Below are positions 33,246-43,241 of a stretch of 64,000 nt of DNA, piece after piece. The stretch is taken from contig WSUB01000001.1 in NCBI GenBank assembly GCA_019633425.1, positions 124,001-188,000 on the forward strand, in the 5' to 3' direction. The notes under the pieces are model-generated. The model saw only the letters and a list, made by a program, of their open reading frames with translations, searched no databases and was not told the DNA's origin. The translations under genes and the position numbers were made by a program. Each line of letters starts with the position of its first letter. Within the stretch, counting starts at the first letter, position 1. Origin of the DNA: Tulasnella sp. 424. Lineage: Eukaryota; Basidiomycota; Agaricomycetes; Cantharellales; Tulasnellaceae.

Positions 33246-33290
33246 CGTATATCGAGTTCAGTGTTACGTCAAGACTTTATCTCGACGTTA

Positions 33291-34325
33291 TCTCTGTCTT
33301 CGTTCCGCCGCTAGCTTCTCCCGACGGCCAGGACGACGACGCCAGTCTCTATCTTCATTGCTGCCACAGATGCCCAGCACGGCCTCCCAATCCAGCAACG
33401 CGTTCTCCCCAGCCAGCTCTCCTGAAAACTCGTCTTTAACTATCACCAAGGAATGAGACAGGTACGCATTTCCCCCTCTCCCCCGTAACTCTTGCTCGCG
33501 CATTAACACGTCTCGTTACTCTTCTAACATTAGGCTGCATTCACCGCACTCCGTCGCTCTACTCAAACCCCGGCTCTCGACTTCGCGTCGCTTCCCACTT
33601 TTGACATTACCTCGGGCACTCCCCCAGACCTCGGCATCGGACCATCCAACCCCAGTTCTTCTCCCTCGGCCCAACTCTTCGTCATCCTCCACAATGGTCT
33701 CAAATCTCCCAACTCACTCTCCTTACGAGAACCCGTTCGCTAATCCTCCACCCTCACAACAACTCGGTTACTTCAACTGCGGTCCCTTCAGTTGAACAAC
33801 ATGATCCTTACCGCTGCAAAGTCTCCTCCCCTTTCTCCCACTCCTCCGCCCCTCCGAGGTCCTACTGGTCCCCGGCCGTAACACCGGCTCCACTCCAAGT
33901 CCTCACCAGATCTTCTTCCCCAGTCCTTTCCTCTGCGGGAATCACGCCTGACGACATCGGCATTACATATAGTACGAGTCGTTGCCTGCTCAACCCCAGC
34001 TCCGTCCTCTCCCCACGCCACCCCCTTCCTCAGTTGCCGCATCCTTCTCCCCCCGCCATCGCCATTTCCAACCTCGTCGACATCAAAATCTACTTTTCCG
34101 CCACTCACGACCTCATCAAAATCCGACTCCCCGGGTCAGCGCCGTTGGAGGATTTGAAGTCCAAGGCGGCCGAACGGATCAGCGGAGGGGCAAGTCCTTG
34201 CATGTGGCCAAGGCTGGGATCGATACTCGAGACCCTTCGGATGTTGCCAAGGCAGACCTGGACGAGCTACGCGGGGGGCGAGAGTGGAGAACCTGGTTGG
34301 AAGCTGTTACTCGGGCGGATTGAAG
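33291..34325 (+). pseudogene. PB1-like pseudogene, unit 3
   Basis: Truncated like the unit 2 copy, with the same roughly 65-70-bp loss near 33330. It also has an 11-bp deletion near 33780 (after YFNC), loss of bases around 33965 and 34010, and TGA at about 34320 where copy A has CGA. The PB1-like part is readable as VDIKIYFSATHDLIKIRLPG near 34075-34140 but then shifts frame at SGGAS. Confidence 0.85.
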
Positions 34326-34947
34326 AAGTGCAGCCGGAAAACAGAGGAGGATCGTACTTTGGGCCATGTGGGTTTTGGTGGCAAGTAATTGATTCACCGT
34401 CCCCAGTTCTTTTTCTTTCTTTCTCTCGCCGTCGTACCACCTCAATCACCCACTCATTGACTCCCGTGTGCGTATAACGCTTCTCTTACTGTTGTTCCGT
34501 GTACCTTTCACCTCTTCTGTTCCCTCTTTTCTTTTTTATCTCCTTGTCCGCTCCCGCTCTTCATTACCCAGGCAACTTTATTAGCTTCTAAAAGGGCCCC
34601 GGTAGGTTCCTTATATTTCGTAATGTTCCTTGTTGTAGAAAGGATGAAAGGAAAATCAATCTAAATAGTGATAAAATGCCGCGACCACTTATCTAGTGTG
34701 TACATGTGAATGAGTGGGGTAGTTTTGGGCTTGCTTGCTACGAAGTGCAGCAGCTGCCAGCAGCGATCATGATCAAGGGTAGCGGGGAAGGGCTTGGTGA
34801 ATCATATTAGATCAAGAAACAACGTCACCGGAAACCTACGCAGCTTTTCAACCGCATGCGCTTCCTCTTGAGAGGTTCCCTCCAACCAGTTTTGGTAATC
34901 CGGGAGGCAACGTAGAGCGTGAAGAAAGGACTCACATCTCGGATACT
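34326..34947. other. 3' region between PB1 and COX18 copies, unit 3
   Basis: Closely parallels 17879-18478, including the 'aaagggcccc' block near 34592. No gene seen. Confidence 0.5.
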
Positions 34948-36293
34948 CTATGGTTGAGATGGTGGTAAGGATGCGCGAGCCGTGAACCTCTTGTCGTACC
35001 ACCTCCCCAAAAACGTCTGTGTGATTGAGAAGCATGACGAGGTGGCCCAACACAATGTAGGAGCCTATCAAAAGATTGCAAAACGAAGAACTGGTTAGCA
35101 TCTCACAGGGGAAAGCTCAAAGGAAGGAGAAAGGCCGCAAAGGAGCGACGGAGCGCAACGTAAACGAGTTGGGGACGTACACCTGGACTCCACATCGACA
35201 CACCAATCATCAGCACGGCCCCTCCCCTCCCAATTGCTCCGGAGATCTTGGAGAAACGACTTATTTCGGGGTCCAAAGCAGCCTTGTCCTGCGAAGCCAT
35301 CTTATCGAGGGCCGTATCCTTTGGCGCCTTGGGCCGAGCCGTCGTTTGGACGACCTCCCACTTCCCCGACGGCGATTGAACAAGAGTTGATACCGCTTGC
35401 TTTCCCCCCGTATTCTTCTTCCCTGCTGCCGCCGCCGCTGCATTCTTCTTCACGTGCTGCTTAGCCCACTCGCTCTCTTTAAACTCTCCGGCCCTTTCCC
35501 TCGCAAACTTCCTCGTTAGTTCCAGACTCGCCAAACTCAGCATCCCGACGGCTAGAGGGAAGAACTCCGTCGCGTCGGAAAGAGCTAGCAGAACGTCGCT
35601 GAGGAATTTTTCAAAGTAGAGTGGGGTGTCGGGCATCACGCAGATTGAACGGATCGCCAGAGCGGTGAGGACGATTGTGGGTATTAAGGTGAGTGGTGTT
35701 GCGAGTGCGGTGTAGAACGGCTGGCACCTGTGTTCTTTGAGTAATTGGGCACGGTAGGCGATTGCCTAGCAAAAGAGGAGTCGGAGAGAGGAGATGAGGA
35801 GAGACAAAAGCCATCAAAACGCACCGCTGTTTTGAACTCGGATTCGAACCACTCTTTCGGATTCGGTTTGGTCTTTGCTTCAGCAGCAAAAGGCTTGCGC
35901 CATTCAATAATCTTGGGGATGGCGATATCTCGTTGGCGAGCGACGCGTTTGCGGGTCTGGTTTGGAGGCGGAAATGTGTTTCAGAGTCCTGTTCGTTGAG
36001 TTCCAACTGGCGGAGCTAAACTAAAAACCCACCCAGAAGAAAACAGGGAGACTCACAGCTGTCCTTATAAGCAATGTCGAAAGAACGATCCCCACTGTAT
36101 ACGGCCCAATGAACTCCGGGAACGGGACTTCTGACAAGACGTTTCCGACAGACAGTATCTGGTCTCCGACCGCAGTTATTGGTGAGAAATTGCGGGCTTG
36201 CTGTTGAGTCGGAAGGCGGCGGGCAATGATATGGGTTCTACATGTTGACCGGTGTAGTAGCTGTCGGCTTGGTGCGACTGCAGAACGGAACGT
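34948..36293 (-). pseudogene. COX18-family copy C, unit 3, start codon absent
   Basis: The body is almost intact: IGPYTVGIVLSTL-type first segment, TRKRVARQRD, a 12-bp in-frame deletion near 35887, FFPLAVGMLSLASLELTRKF, SGAIGRGGAVLMIGVSMWSP and the final ALTLCWVTSS exon with stop at 34950-34948. The start position reads ACG (36293-36291), and no in-frame ATG lies upstream before a stop or in the first exon. It could still be translated from a near-cognate codon, or the ATG in copy A could be the derived state. Called a pseudogene with reserve. Confidence 0.6.
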
Positions 36294-36389
36294 CGCAGAA
36301 GCCCAAAAGTAGCGGCAAGCGAGGGAATGTTTGTCAAGGTTTGTAGTTCCAGCGTCGCACAGATGTCTTGTCGTTCATCCTCGGTACCT

Positions 36390-36550
36390 GTCCGTTTTGG
36401 CACATATCTGACTGGGCGTCACTCCGTCGAGTCCATATAGCTGAGAACCCGAGCGATTGAATGGCCCCAGTAACCGCTAGCCTAGATGATAGTGTACTGT
36501 CTCCTATATCCATTCTCATGCACCCCTAGGTAAGCGACGCGTCAGATCTG
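36390..36550. repeat. M repeat, copy 5
   Basis: Reads 'ggcacatatctgactgggcg', then 'gtcgagtccatatagctg' and 'accgctagcctagatgatag'. It is the second empty Helentron site and lies upstream of COX18 copy C. Confidence 0.75.
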
Positions 36551-37014
36551 GTTCGGATGATAATTATGTTGTAAGCTCGCTCACCCTTCGATCAAACCGT
36601 CGATGGCTTGTCACTTAGAGATCCTAGGCTGTTTGCCTATCACCCCTTCCGTCAGCGCCGATGGAGACTCTGGCTCGCCAGCGACGCCCAACTCGTTTCC
36701 CAGATCAAAAAGTCTGCGCCAAACCTATTGTGGAAACAACCTGCTCTCGTTCTCCGGAATAATTTATTTCACTATATCAAACGATTAGGGCATACATGTG
36801 GCATTCACAACATAGCAGAAAGACGAGTCCGTTCGGATGCTTGAGGGAGAGGAGATAGCAATCGGAAGAGCGCGGAATACTTCTATCATAGCATTTAAGG
36901 GAGACTGCGAGTGACAGCTGTGGTCAATAGACCACACAACAGTGAATTCGTGCGTGACTTGGACCTCGGTCTCCAATCCGATATCCTGAATCTCGAGTGC
37001 CGCACCAAGAACGA

Positions 37015-39760
37015 TCACGTAGCTTCTTGTTGTTTGGATAATTGACGAGCTTGCGCAGCTTGGCGCGAAGTGTAAGCGACATTTTCAGTATGCCCGATCT
37101 GTTCGAAGACTTCCGCAGCTTCCGTATAAGGGGCGACTGCGTCCCCGTGGTTGCCCTGATCGCGATGCGCGTCACCAAGATACATCAGAGAGAAAGCTCT
37201 GCCGTGTCGATTCCCGATATCGTAATAGATTTCCAGGGCTTCTGAAATGAGCGTGATGGCTTGGCTATACTCCTGTTGAGACCAATACATGCGGGCAAGA
37301 CTCAGCAAAGTCATGGCACTCCCTTGCCTGTCACCTATGTCAGTGCTGATGTCTCGGGACTCGGAGTAGAATGTCACGGCTTGGCTGTACTCGTTTCGAG
37401 CCTGATGCACCTCAGCGAGACCAAAAAGAGCGTCGGCTCTCCCTTGGCTGTCGCCGATGTCGGTGCAAATGTGGAGGGCCTCGGTGTAGAATGGAGCGGC
37501 CTGGCTGTACTCGTCTTGAATCCGATGCACCTCAGCGAGACCGAAAAGAGCGGAGGCTCTTCCTTGCTTGTCGCCGATGTCGGTGTGGATTTGGAGGGCC
37601 TCGGTGTAGAATGTAACGGCCTGGCTGTACTCGTCTTGAATCCGATGCACCTCAGCGAGACCGAAAAGAGCGGAGGCTCTTCCTTGCTTGTCGCCGATGT
37701 CGGTGTGGATTTGGAGGGCCTCGGTGTAGAATGTAACGGCCTGGCTGTACTCGTCTTGAATCCGATGCACCTCAGCGAGACCGAAAAGAGCGGAGGCTCT
37801 TCCTTGCTTGTCGCCGATGTCGGTGTGGATTTGGAGGGCCTCGGTGTAGAATGTAACGGCCTGGCTGTACTCGTTTTGAAGCCGATGCACCTCAGCAAGA
37901 CCCCAAAGAGCGGAGGCTCTCCCTTGCATGTCACCGATGTCGGTGCGGATTTGAAGGGCTTCGGAGTAGAATGTGACGGCTTGGCTGTACTCGTTTTGAA
38001 GCTTATGCACCTGCGCCAGCTCCACCAGCGCCTCCGCCTTTCCTTTGCTGTCGCCGATTTCTCCGTAGCGACCCAGGGCATTGGTGAAGAAGTCCGACGC
38101 ATTCGTGTAGTCACACTGCCGCCGGTACATAATCCCCAGTTTCATCAGAAGCGCTGGGGAGCGAGCCCCAGAAGCCGCTGTGTCTGCAGCCTGTATCGGG
38201 TTTGGTTGAATCATAGGCTATATCAAGCTTTGGTCAGTTGCATTTAATTCACTCACAACCAGCATGACTCACCATCCAATTGATCGACTTTCGGCAATCC
38301 TCAGCAGTCGGTCGTTTCCGGGGGTCCTCGCTCCAGCACGCAATTGCGAGGGAGCACAGTGCCGTAATCAATGCCATGCGAGCGTTATCCGTGATGGATG
38401 GGAGTTTTCCCGTAACGATCTGTATTACGACGGCGGTGTCCACCTTAACGTCTTGGAATGGAATTGAGTTTGTCATCACCTATTCCGGAGCTCATGTTTC
38501 AGACTCCATCGTAAGCATTACATAGGATCTGAACTTTACCTCGTACACTATACATCCCAATGCCCAGATATCGCTCGCAATGGTCGCTTTCTTTTTGTAC
38601 AACAGCTCCGGAGCCGCCCAACGAAGAGTGAATTGATCCCCTTTCAGTGTTAGGGTCATGGTATTGGTCGCACCGGAGAACGATGGTTCGAGCGACAGAG
38701 TTGGTGGCGGTTTGTTTTCAGCTTGACTTGTTTCCTCGTCTTCATCCTCGGGTGTTTGACGGCGAGCGGATCCAAAGTCGGTAATTACCGCGCGGTACTC
38801 GGAGTTGATCAATATGTTTATCTATAAAGTCAGAGCGATGTTTGCTAGTGGTTCAATAGGCTGCTCTCAGAACGTACAGATTTAAGGTCGCTGTGGCGTA
38901 TTGGGGGCTGTCGGCTATGGAGGTATTCGACTCCCCTAGCCACGTCGTAGATCTAGAATGCAGAGTGTCAGACGTGGCTCGAAGCAAAGTAGTTCGATCA
39001 TACCAGCGAGATTCGTTCGGGGATCTCCCATTCTGCTGACGCGATAAAGTCCTTCAAATTTCCGTTCTCTGCCCAGGGAAAGACCAGCCAGACTACCTCC
39101 TTAGACAAGTCCTCAATGAATCCTTCGAGCTTAATGACGTTTTGGTGAGAAAACCCGACCAAGAATTCCGCTTCCCTGAGTGCCAACTGAACCGAAAGAC
39201 CTGAGCGCTGAATCCACTACGTGATTGGTTGGAGTCACTTTACCCCTAATATCCGCGCTGGGTCATCTGAGATGTTCATTTTCTTCACTGCTACATCCTG
39301 TAAAGCTGGATTGATGAGCCGCTCGTCGTCACTGTCAATGGCCAGAAAGGCAGAGCACCGACCTTCCTCTGCCGAGACGCTTCTCCAGAAGGACTAGGTG
39401 ACCTGACACCGCTCTTTTCGGTCGAATTGGATTGGCTCGCTTCGTCTCGACCACTGGATGGAGAGACCAAAAAGGCTCTTGAAACCGTTGCATAACCTCC
39501 TCGGATCTCGGGGGTGCCGTTGACGAATTCGATAGAGGAGAGGTCAAGTCGCTGGTTGGCAAGCTTCTTGAGTTTCTCCATCTATGAGCAAACCCGTTTT
39601 AGTGAGTCGTTAAAATTGTCCTTGACGCTCCGGAAGGGCGTACCAGCTTAGCGCTCGGCGGGAATGCACCGGAGGACGTATCGTGGTTCGAATCGGACGG
39701 CGAGCCAGGCGACAACGCGGACGGCGAAAGCCCAGCATCGTGGTTTTCGTCTTGTTGCAT
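37015..39760 (-). CDS. Protein kinase with C-terminal TPR array, copy C (9 TPRs)
   Basis: ATG at 39760 begins MQQDENHDAGLSPSALSPGS. The kinase has GGYATVSRAF, DVAVKKMNI, LALREAEFLVGFSHQN, GFIEDLSKEVVWLVFPW, RHSDLKS, ITDFGSARRQ, RWAAPELL and SDIWALGC. All exon joins seen in copy A are kept. Nine TPR-like repeats follow. Three adjacent ones are identical at the DNA level (37501-37860), reading HRIQDEY then SQA(V/A). It ends SKQQEAT with TGA at 37017-37015. The gene is intact as far as can be read. It is transcribed away from the unit boundary at 40235, with an M repeat upstream. Confidence 0.82.
37501..37875. repeat. Three identical 120-bp repeats inside the TPR array
   Basis: The 120-bp blocks 37501-37620, 37621-37740 and 37741-37860 are identical except in the first bases of the outer unit boundaries, and the match runs on to about 37875. 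Each encodes one 40-residue TPR on the minus strand. Exact identity implies very recent expansion or gene conversion. Confidence 0.9.
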
Positions 39761-39979
39761 ATAGAATGAATGTTCAAGCGAGAAGATGCTAGGTGTCGAT
39801 GGGAGTCGCAGATTTTGGATGGGCTTGGTAGGGAGTTGGAGGGAGGGGGAAGCTGATGGAGTGTCTACGGGGGAGTACTCGAGTGGTGGATTGTGCAGGT
39901 GGGAGGGGATAAAAGGACGGAGGTCTCGAGAAGTCCTCTCCACCCGAGCCAGAAACTCTGCCTGCCCTTCTTCGCATCT

Positions 39980-40235
39980 GTACTTGTCCATTTCGGCGCG
40001 TATTGAATGGGTACCACTCCGTTGAGTCCACATAGCCGATGCCTTGAGCGAGTGAATGGGCCCAGTAAGTTAACCGCTGGCCTAGATAATCGATGCACTG
40101 TCGACTCTCTATACATTCTCATGCACCCCTTAAGCGAGACGTCGGATATGGCTATAATTCCTTTAGTGAAACTCGGAAGACCTTTAAATAAACAGCTCGC
40201 GTTCAGTGATACATCACGACTTTATCTCGACGTTA
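39980..40235. repeat. M repeat, copy 6, with composite tail
   Basis: Carries 'gttgagtccacatagccgat', 'ctggcctagataatcgatg' and 'gagacgtcggatatggctat'. Unlike other copies it continues into both K-side sequence ('ggctataattccttta') and P-side sequence ('acatcacgactttatctcg'). It may be the least rearranged copy. Confidence 0.7.
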
Positions 40236-40279
40236 TACAAGGGTGAGTGGGGTGCAACGGAAAACGCAGGGCTAGCTCC

Positions 40280-41162
40280 TTATTCAGCCTTCCTCCTCTT
40301 CTCCGCCTCTGCTCGCCTGAACTTGGCGATCTCGACACCAATTCCATTATTGACCCTCTTGTTAAGTCCGGGGGCGTAGCCAAGCTTGAACAGAATCTCA
40401 AGGTGCACAAAGAAGGGAGCCAGAACGAGAGCTAAAAATAATCCAAGCGCGTCGTCAACGGATCCAATTCCATACATACGAACGCAGGCGAGCAAGACCG
40501 GCTCACCTCCCAAAAGGTTGTCCAAGAGCGCTGGGGCGCGCTTCTCGGCAACTCCGTGCCCAAGGAACTGCATGATCCAGGACAGTGCGTGGAGAATGGC
40601 GGCTTGCTTCACCCCGTCTTGCCGGTACGCGAAAGACGTTGCCGTCAGAAGACTAAGAGCCATTTCCGGCACGTAAAGAAGCTAGACGTTATGGAGACCA
40701 GAATCAGCACGGGTTGACGTTAACCGGAGGAATATGTCGTGAATCGTACTCCGCCAACAGGATCAAGAATCATGTAGTACAGGTTGTACAAAACTGCCAC
40801 CACAAATGGCCAGTTGAAATCAAAGGCCATGAAATTGTTGATTGTATAGTGTATTTTGGGGAATATTTCCGGGACCGGTAACGTCTGGCAAATCACAAAT
40901 GACGTCCTGTGGAAGTCCCCCCACCGACAACAGTGAGCGCTTTGAACGAACCGAGTTTGAGGGCATCTCACGGAGCAGGACACTCACCATAGGATGGTTG
41001 GGACGAACACCATATGGATCGCAACATTCACTTTATTCGAATGGTAAGCGCCATAGAAGACGAGCTATATAGGCGCCGCCAGTGAGGTCAAGCGGGGCAG
41101 GCTTCTCCCAATTCCAGCGGTTAACTTACTTGGTGTTCAACGTCGAACAGCTTTGAGACCAT
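40280..41162 (-). CDS. MPO1: Mpo1-like 2-hydroxy fatty acid dioxygenase (DUF962)
   Basis: ER membrane enzyme; yeast Mpo1 carries out Fe(II)-dependent alpha-oxidation of 2-hydroxy fatty acids in phytosphingosine breakdown. ATG at 41162-41160 starts MVSKLFDVEHQ. The next exon gives FYGAYHSNKVNVAIHMVFVP then TILW, with the conserved H and N positions. Hydrophobic segments follow (MAFDFNWPFVVAVLYNLYYM). The last exon includes WIMQFLGHGVAEKRAPALLD followed by NLLG, the family hallmark, then ALVLAPFFVHLEILFKLGY and a basic tail ending EKRRKAE, stop TAA at 40282-40280. Relative to yeast, an insert of about 20 residues follows NLLG (GEPVLLACVRMYG...), which could be a short retained intron. The gene sits just outside the triplication. 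Confidence 0.9.
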
Positions 41163-41589
41163 AGCGTTCAGTAGAGGAGGGGGAGATGGGGAAAGCTCGA
41201 GAGATGAGGGCTCCTGTGAGAAGTTGCGCCTTTTATCACGCGGCAATATGGGGTGTGTTAGGGGAGATCCAGACGAGACAACATTGACGCAATCGAGCCT
41301 GGTAGCACACCTGTTCGACACGAAGCAGAGAGTCTCCCAGATCCAGTTGTTCAGACAGGACAGCTTCAGTATTCCTCGCCAGTCGATCTCACGAATGATT
41401 TGTACGCCTTGGACGAAAGCGTAATCCGGGTCCCGGTATTCGCTGACATCCGGGGTCGCAATCCCGACCAACGGAGACCTCAGCCTAACCGTGGAAAGAA
41501 ACGGCGTGCCTGTTGACGTCTCCTCGTCAACGTTGCATACTCGAGCACCTGCTACACTCCACGTTAGCCACCCAGCACGACACCCTAAA
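41163..41589. promoter_or_regulatory. Divergent intergenic region MPO1 / SEC22
   Basis: A 427-bp region between divergent starts. Presumed promoter for both genes; no specific elements identified. Open readings on the minus strand here have no recognisable similarity. Confidence 0.4.
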
Positions 41590-42524
41590 ATGGTTCGCTC
41601 AACAATAATAGCAAGGGCAACAGACGCACTCCCGTTAGCGGCTAGTGTCGACGATGAGCAGGTGGGGGAAAAAGCTTGGACCCTGGAAACCGCGCCATTA
41701 GTCTGACGTTTCCTTCCAGACTGAAAATGATCTTCAAGAACATAAGCAGCAAGCAAAGCTCATCTTCCGCCGCATAACTCCTAACTCGGAGCCACGATGT
41801 TCAATAGAGAGTGGGGCATATACTCTGCAGTCAGTTCATACTCCTGCTTGGGCGTTTTTGGTTACCAGGCTAACCATGCATTTCGTTCCTCCAGTTACCT
41901 CATATCCGAAAACGTGGTATATTTGACCATTGCGGAGAAATCCTACCCTCGAAAGCTAGCTTTCTCCTACCTGGACGAGCTTTCAAAGGAGTTCGCTATA
42001 ACGTATGGACCCAAGGTGGAGGCTGCAAGGAAGCCATACGCTTTTGTTGGCTTTGGTAGGTCACTACTCTATGCTGCCCAGTTTTATGCAATTCGTTCCG
42101 CATCGGGTGATCTCCGAACTAACGTCGCTCACCCCTACTACCTCATAGATACCTTCATGTCCAAAACCGCTCGACTTTACCAGGATACGAGAACTGCCAC
42201 CGCAGCTAGCGAGAGTAGCATGGACCGCCTAAACAATGAACTGAATGACGTGACACGAATTATGACGAAGAACATGGAGGAGTTGTTATGGCGAGGAGAT
42301 AGCCTTGACAGTAAGTCTCAACGTTCGTTCGTTCTGGGCCGTTGGATTTAACTATTTCGTTGCGCGCAGAAATGTCACACCTTTCGACGTCCCTGCGATC
42401 TGAGTCGGAGAAATACCGAAAGGCAGCAAAGAAGATTAACTTCGACGCCATGATACGACAATACGCGCCGCTGGGTGGCTTGGGGCTACTATTTATCATC
42501 ATCATATGGTGGAAGTTCTTCTGA
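41590..42524 (+). CDS. SEC22: SEC22 R-SNARE
   Basis: ER-Golgi vesicle SNARE. Exon 1 (41590-41661) gives MVRSTIIARATDALPLAASV then DDEQ, the conserved longin start. Exon 2 (41720-41829) gives TENDLQEHKQQAKLIFRRIT. Exon 3 gives YLISENVVYLTIAEKSYPRK, the rest of the longin fold and PKVEAARKPYAFVGFG. Exon 4 begins DTFMSKTARLYQDTR and carries the SNARE motif, with Arg at the zero layer region, followed by the last exon's KMSHLSTSLRSESEKYRKAA. The C-terminal anchor is APLGGLGLLFIIIIWWKFF, stop TGA at 42522-42524. Length and order match Sec22 fully. Confidence 0.95.
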
Positions 42525-42743
42525 GAGCTCTTGTATTACCCGACCTTCCGCATGGACTGCGATCTGCTTAGCTTAATTCTACATCTACTTCATTTCTTGC
42601 CGTGCCGGAGATTGCGTTTGTGTGTCCGCAGAGGCGTTGGTAACCCAAGGAGAGTCCTCGTTGGTTCCTTTAGCTGAAAGGGAACCCGTGGTTAGTACGT
42701 GACATAGTCCTGTGGCGACTTATACGCACTGGACAAGGATTTA

Positions 42744-43241
42744 TCAACGCTTCCTCTCCGTCTCCACCAGATAAAAGCCATCTTTTGTATTTGTGGCAGC
42801 GTCGAGGAGCGAGCGACCCTTTGCCTCCTCCGGCAAGTCCAAGGCTTCTCTCGATACTCCCTCCTCCAGCTGCATCCCTCGAGCTTCTGGCCATATCCGA
42901 CCGTCTGGAATGCCACTTTTATCCTTGGGTAGTTCGATTGTTTTGACCGCTTCCACCATGCGTATCATCTCGGCCAGGTCTTTGCGGAGAGTCTCGAATT
43001 CTGGAGTACCCTCCTCAGGTGGAGTTAAAGCAGATAGTTTGTGGATATGCTTTAATGTGGTAGTTTCTAGCGTTGGAGCCGGGTACGACGCGAGGAGGTT
43101 TTTGACGGACCAGGTTGGCTCGAGGGGCATGCCGAGTTCATCGGTGGGTTTTGGTAAAGCACTAGAGGGCTTGGACGAGTACATTCTGTACCTCCCGTAA
43201 GCGAGGTTTACGGTCCGGGTCCATGAGCGTCGAGTGAGCAT
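42744..43241 (-). CDS. gatC: Mitochondrial Glu-tRNA(Gln) amidotransferase subunit C
   Basis: Small subunit of the transamidosome that makes Gln-tRNA(Gln) in mitochondria. First ATG at 43241-43239 starts MLTRRSWTRTVNLAYGRYRM, an Arg-rich presequence without acidic residues. The GatC core is TLETTTLKHIHKLSALTPPE, then EFETLRKDLAEMIRMVEAVK, as in the bacterial family. The C-terminal part (PDGRIWPEARGMQLEEGVSR) fits GatC tails that reach the GatA active site. Single exon, stop TAG at 42746-42744. It converges with SEC22 and diverges from the mS34 gene. Confidence 0.82.
   Translation of the reverse strand: MLTRRSWTRTVNLAYGRYRMYSSKPSSALPKPTDELGMPLEPTWSVKNLLASYPAPTLETTTLKHIHKLSALTPPEEGTPEFETLRKDLAEMIRMVEAVKTIELPKDKSGIPDGRIWPEARGMQLEEGVSREALDLPEEAKGRSLLDAATNTKDGFYLVETERKR

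Larger units (their letters stand above)
26174..33290. repeat. Segmental tandem duplication, unit 2
   Basis: Second copy, about 7.1 kb. The junction reads 'cgacgttat|ctctgtcttc'. It contains a truncated PB1-like pseudogene, COX18 pseudogene B, M, kinase-TPR B with 10 TPRs, then M. It shares with unit 3 a deletion of roughly 65-70 bp in PB1 exon 2 and ACG at the COX18 start position. Confidence 0.85.
33291..40235. repeat. Segmental tandem duplication, unit 3
   Basis: Third copy, about 6.9 kb. It contains a PB1-like pseudogene, COX18 copy C, M, kinase-TPR C with 9 TPRs, and a terminal M. Similarity ends at about 40235, where 'cgacgttat' continues as 'acaaggg' instead of 'ctctgtcttc'. The MPO1 stop codon is only 45 bp further on. 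Confidence 0.85.

Noticed and set aside
36603..36844. Small gene with QRRWRLWLA reading in unit 3
   Set aside because: The frame lacks an ATG in units 2 and 3 and is broken by the MITE in unit 1, so it is not supported as a gene.
16699..40235. Repeat-induced point mutation as the cause of decay in units 2 and 3
   Set aside because: The lesions are mostly small deletions, and the COX18 start change is T to C on its coding strand. Kinase copies remain open, unlike RIP-hit repeats.
41121..41756. Minus-strand 211-codon ORF covering the MPO1/SEC22 divergent region
   Set aside because: Only its last residues (MVSKLFDVEHQ) are MPO1. The rest overlaps SEC22 exon 1 on the other strand and has no similarity.
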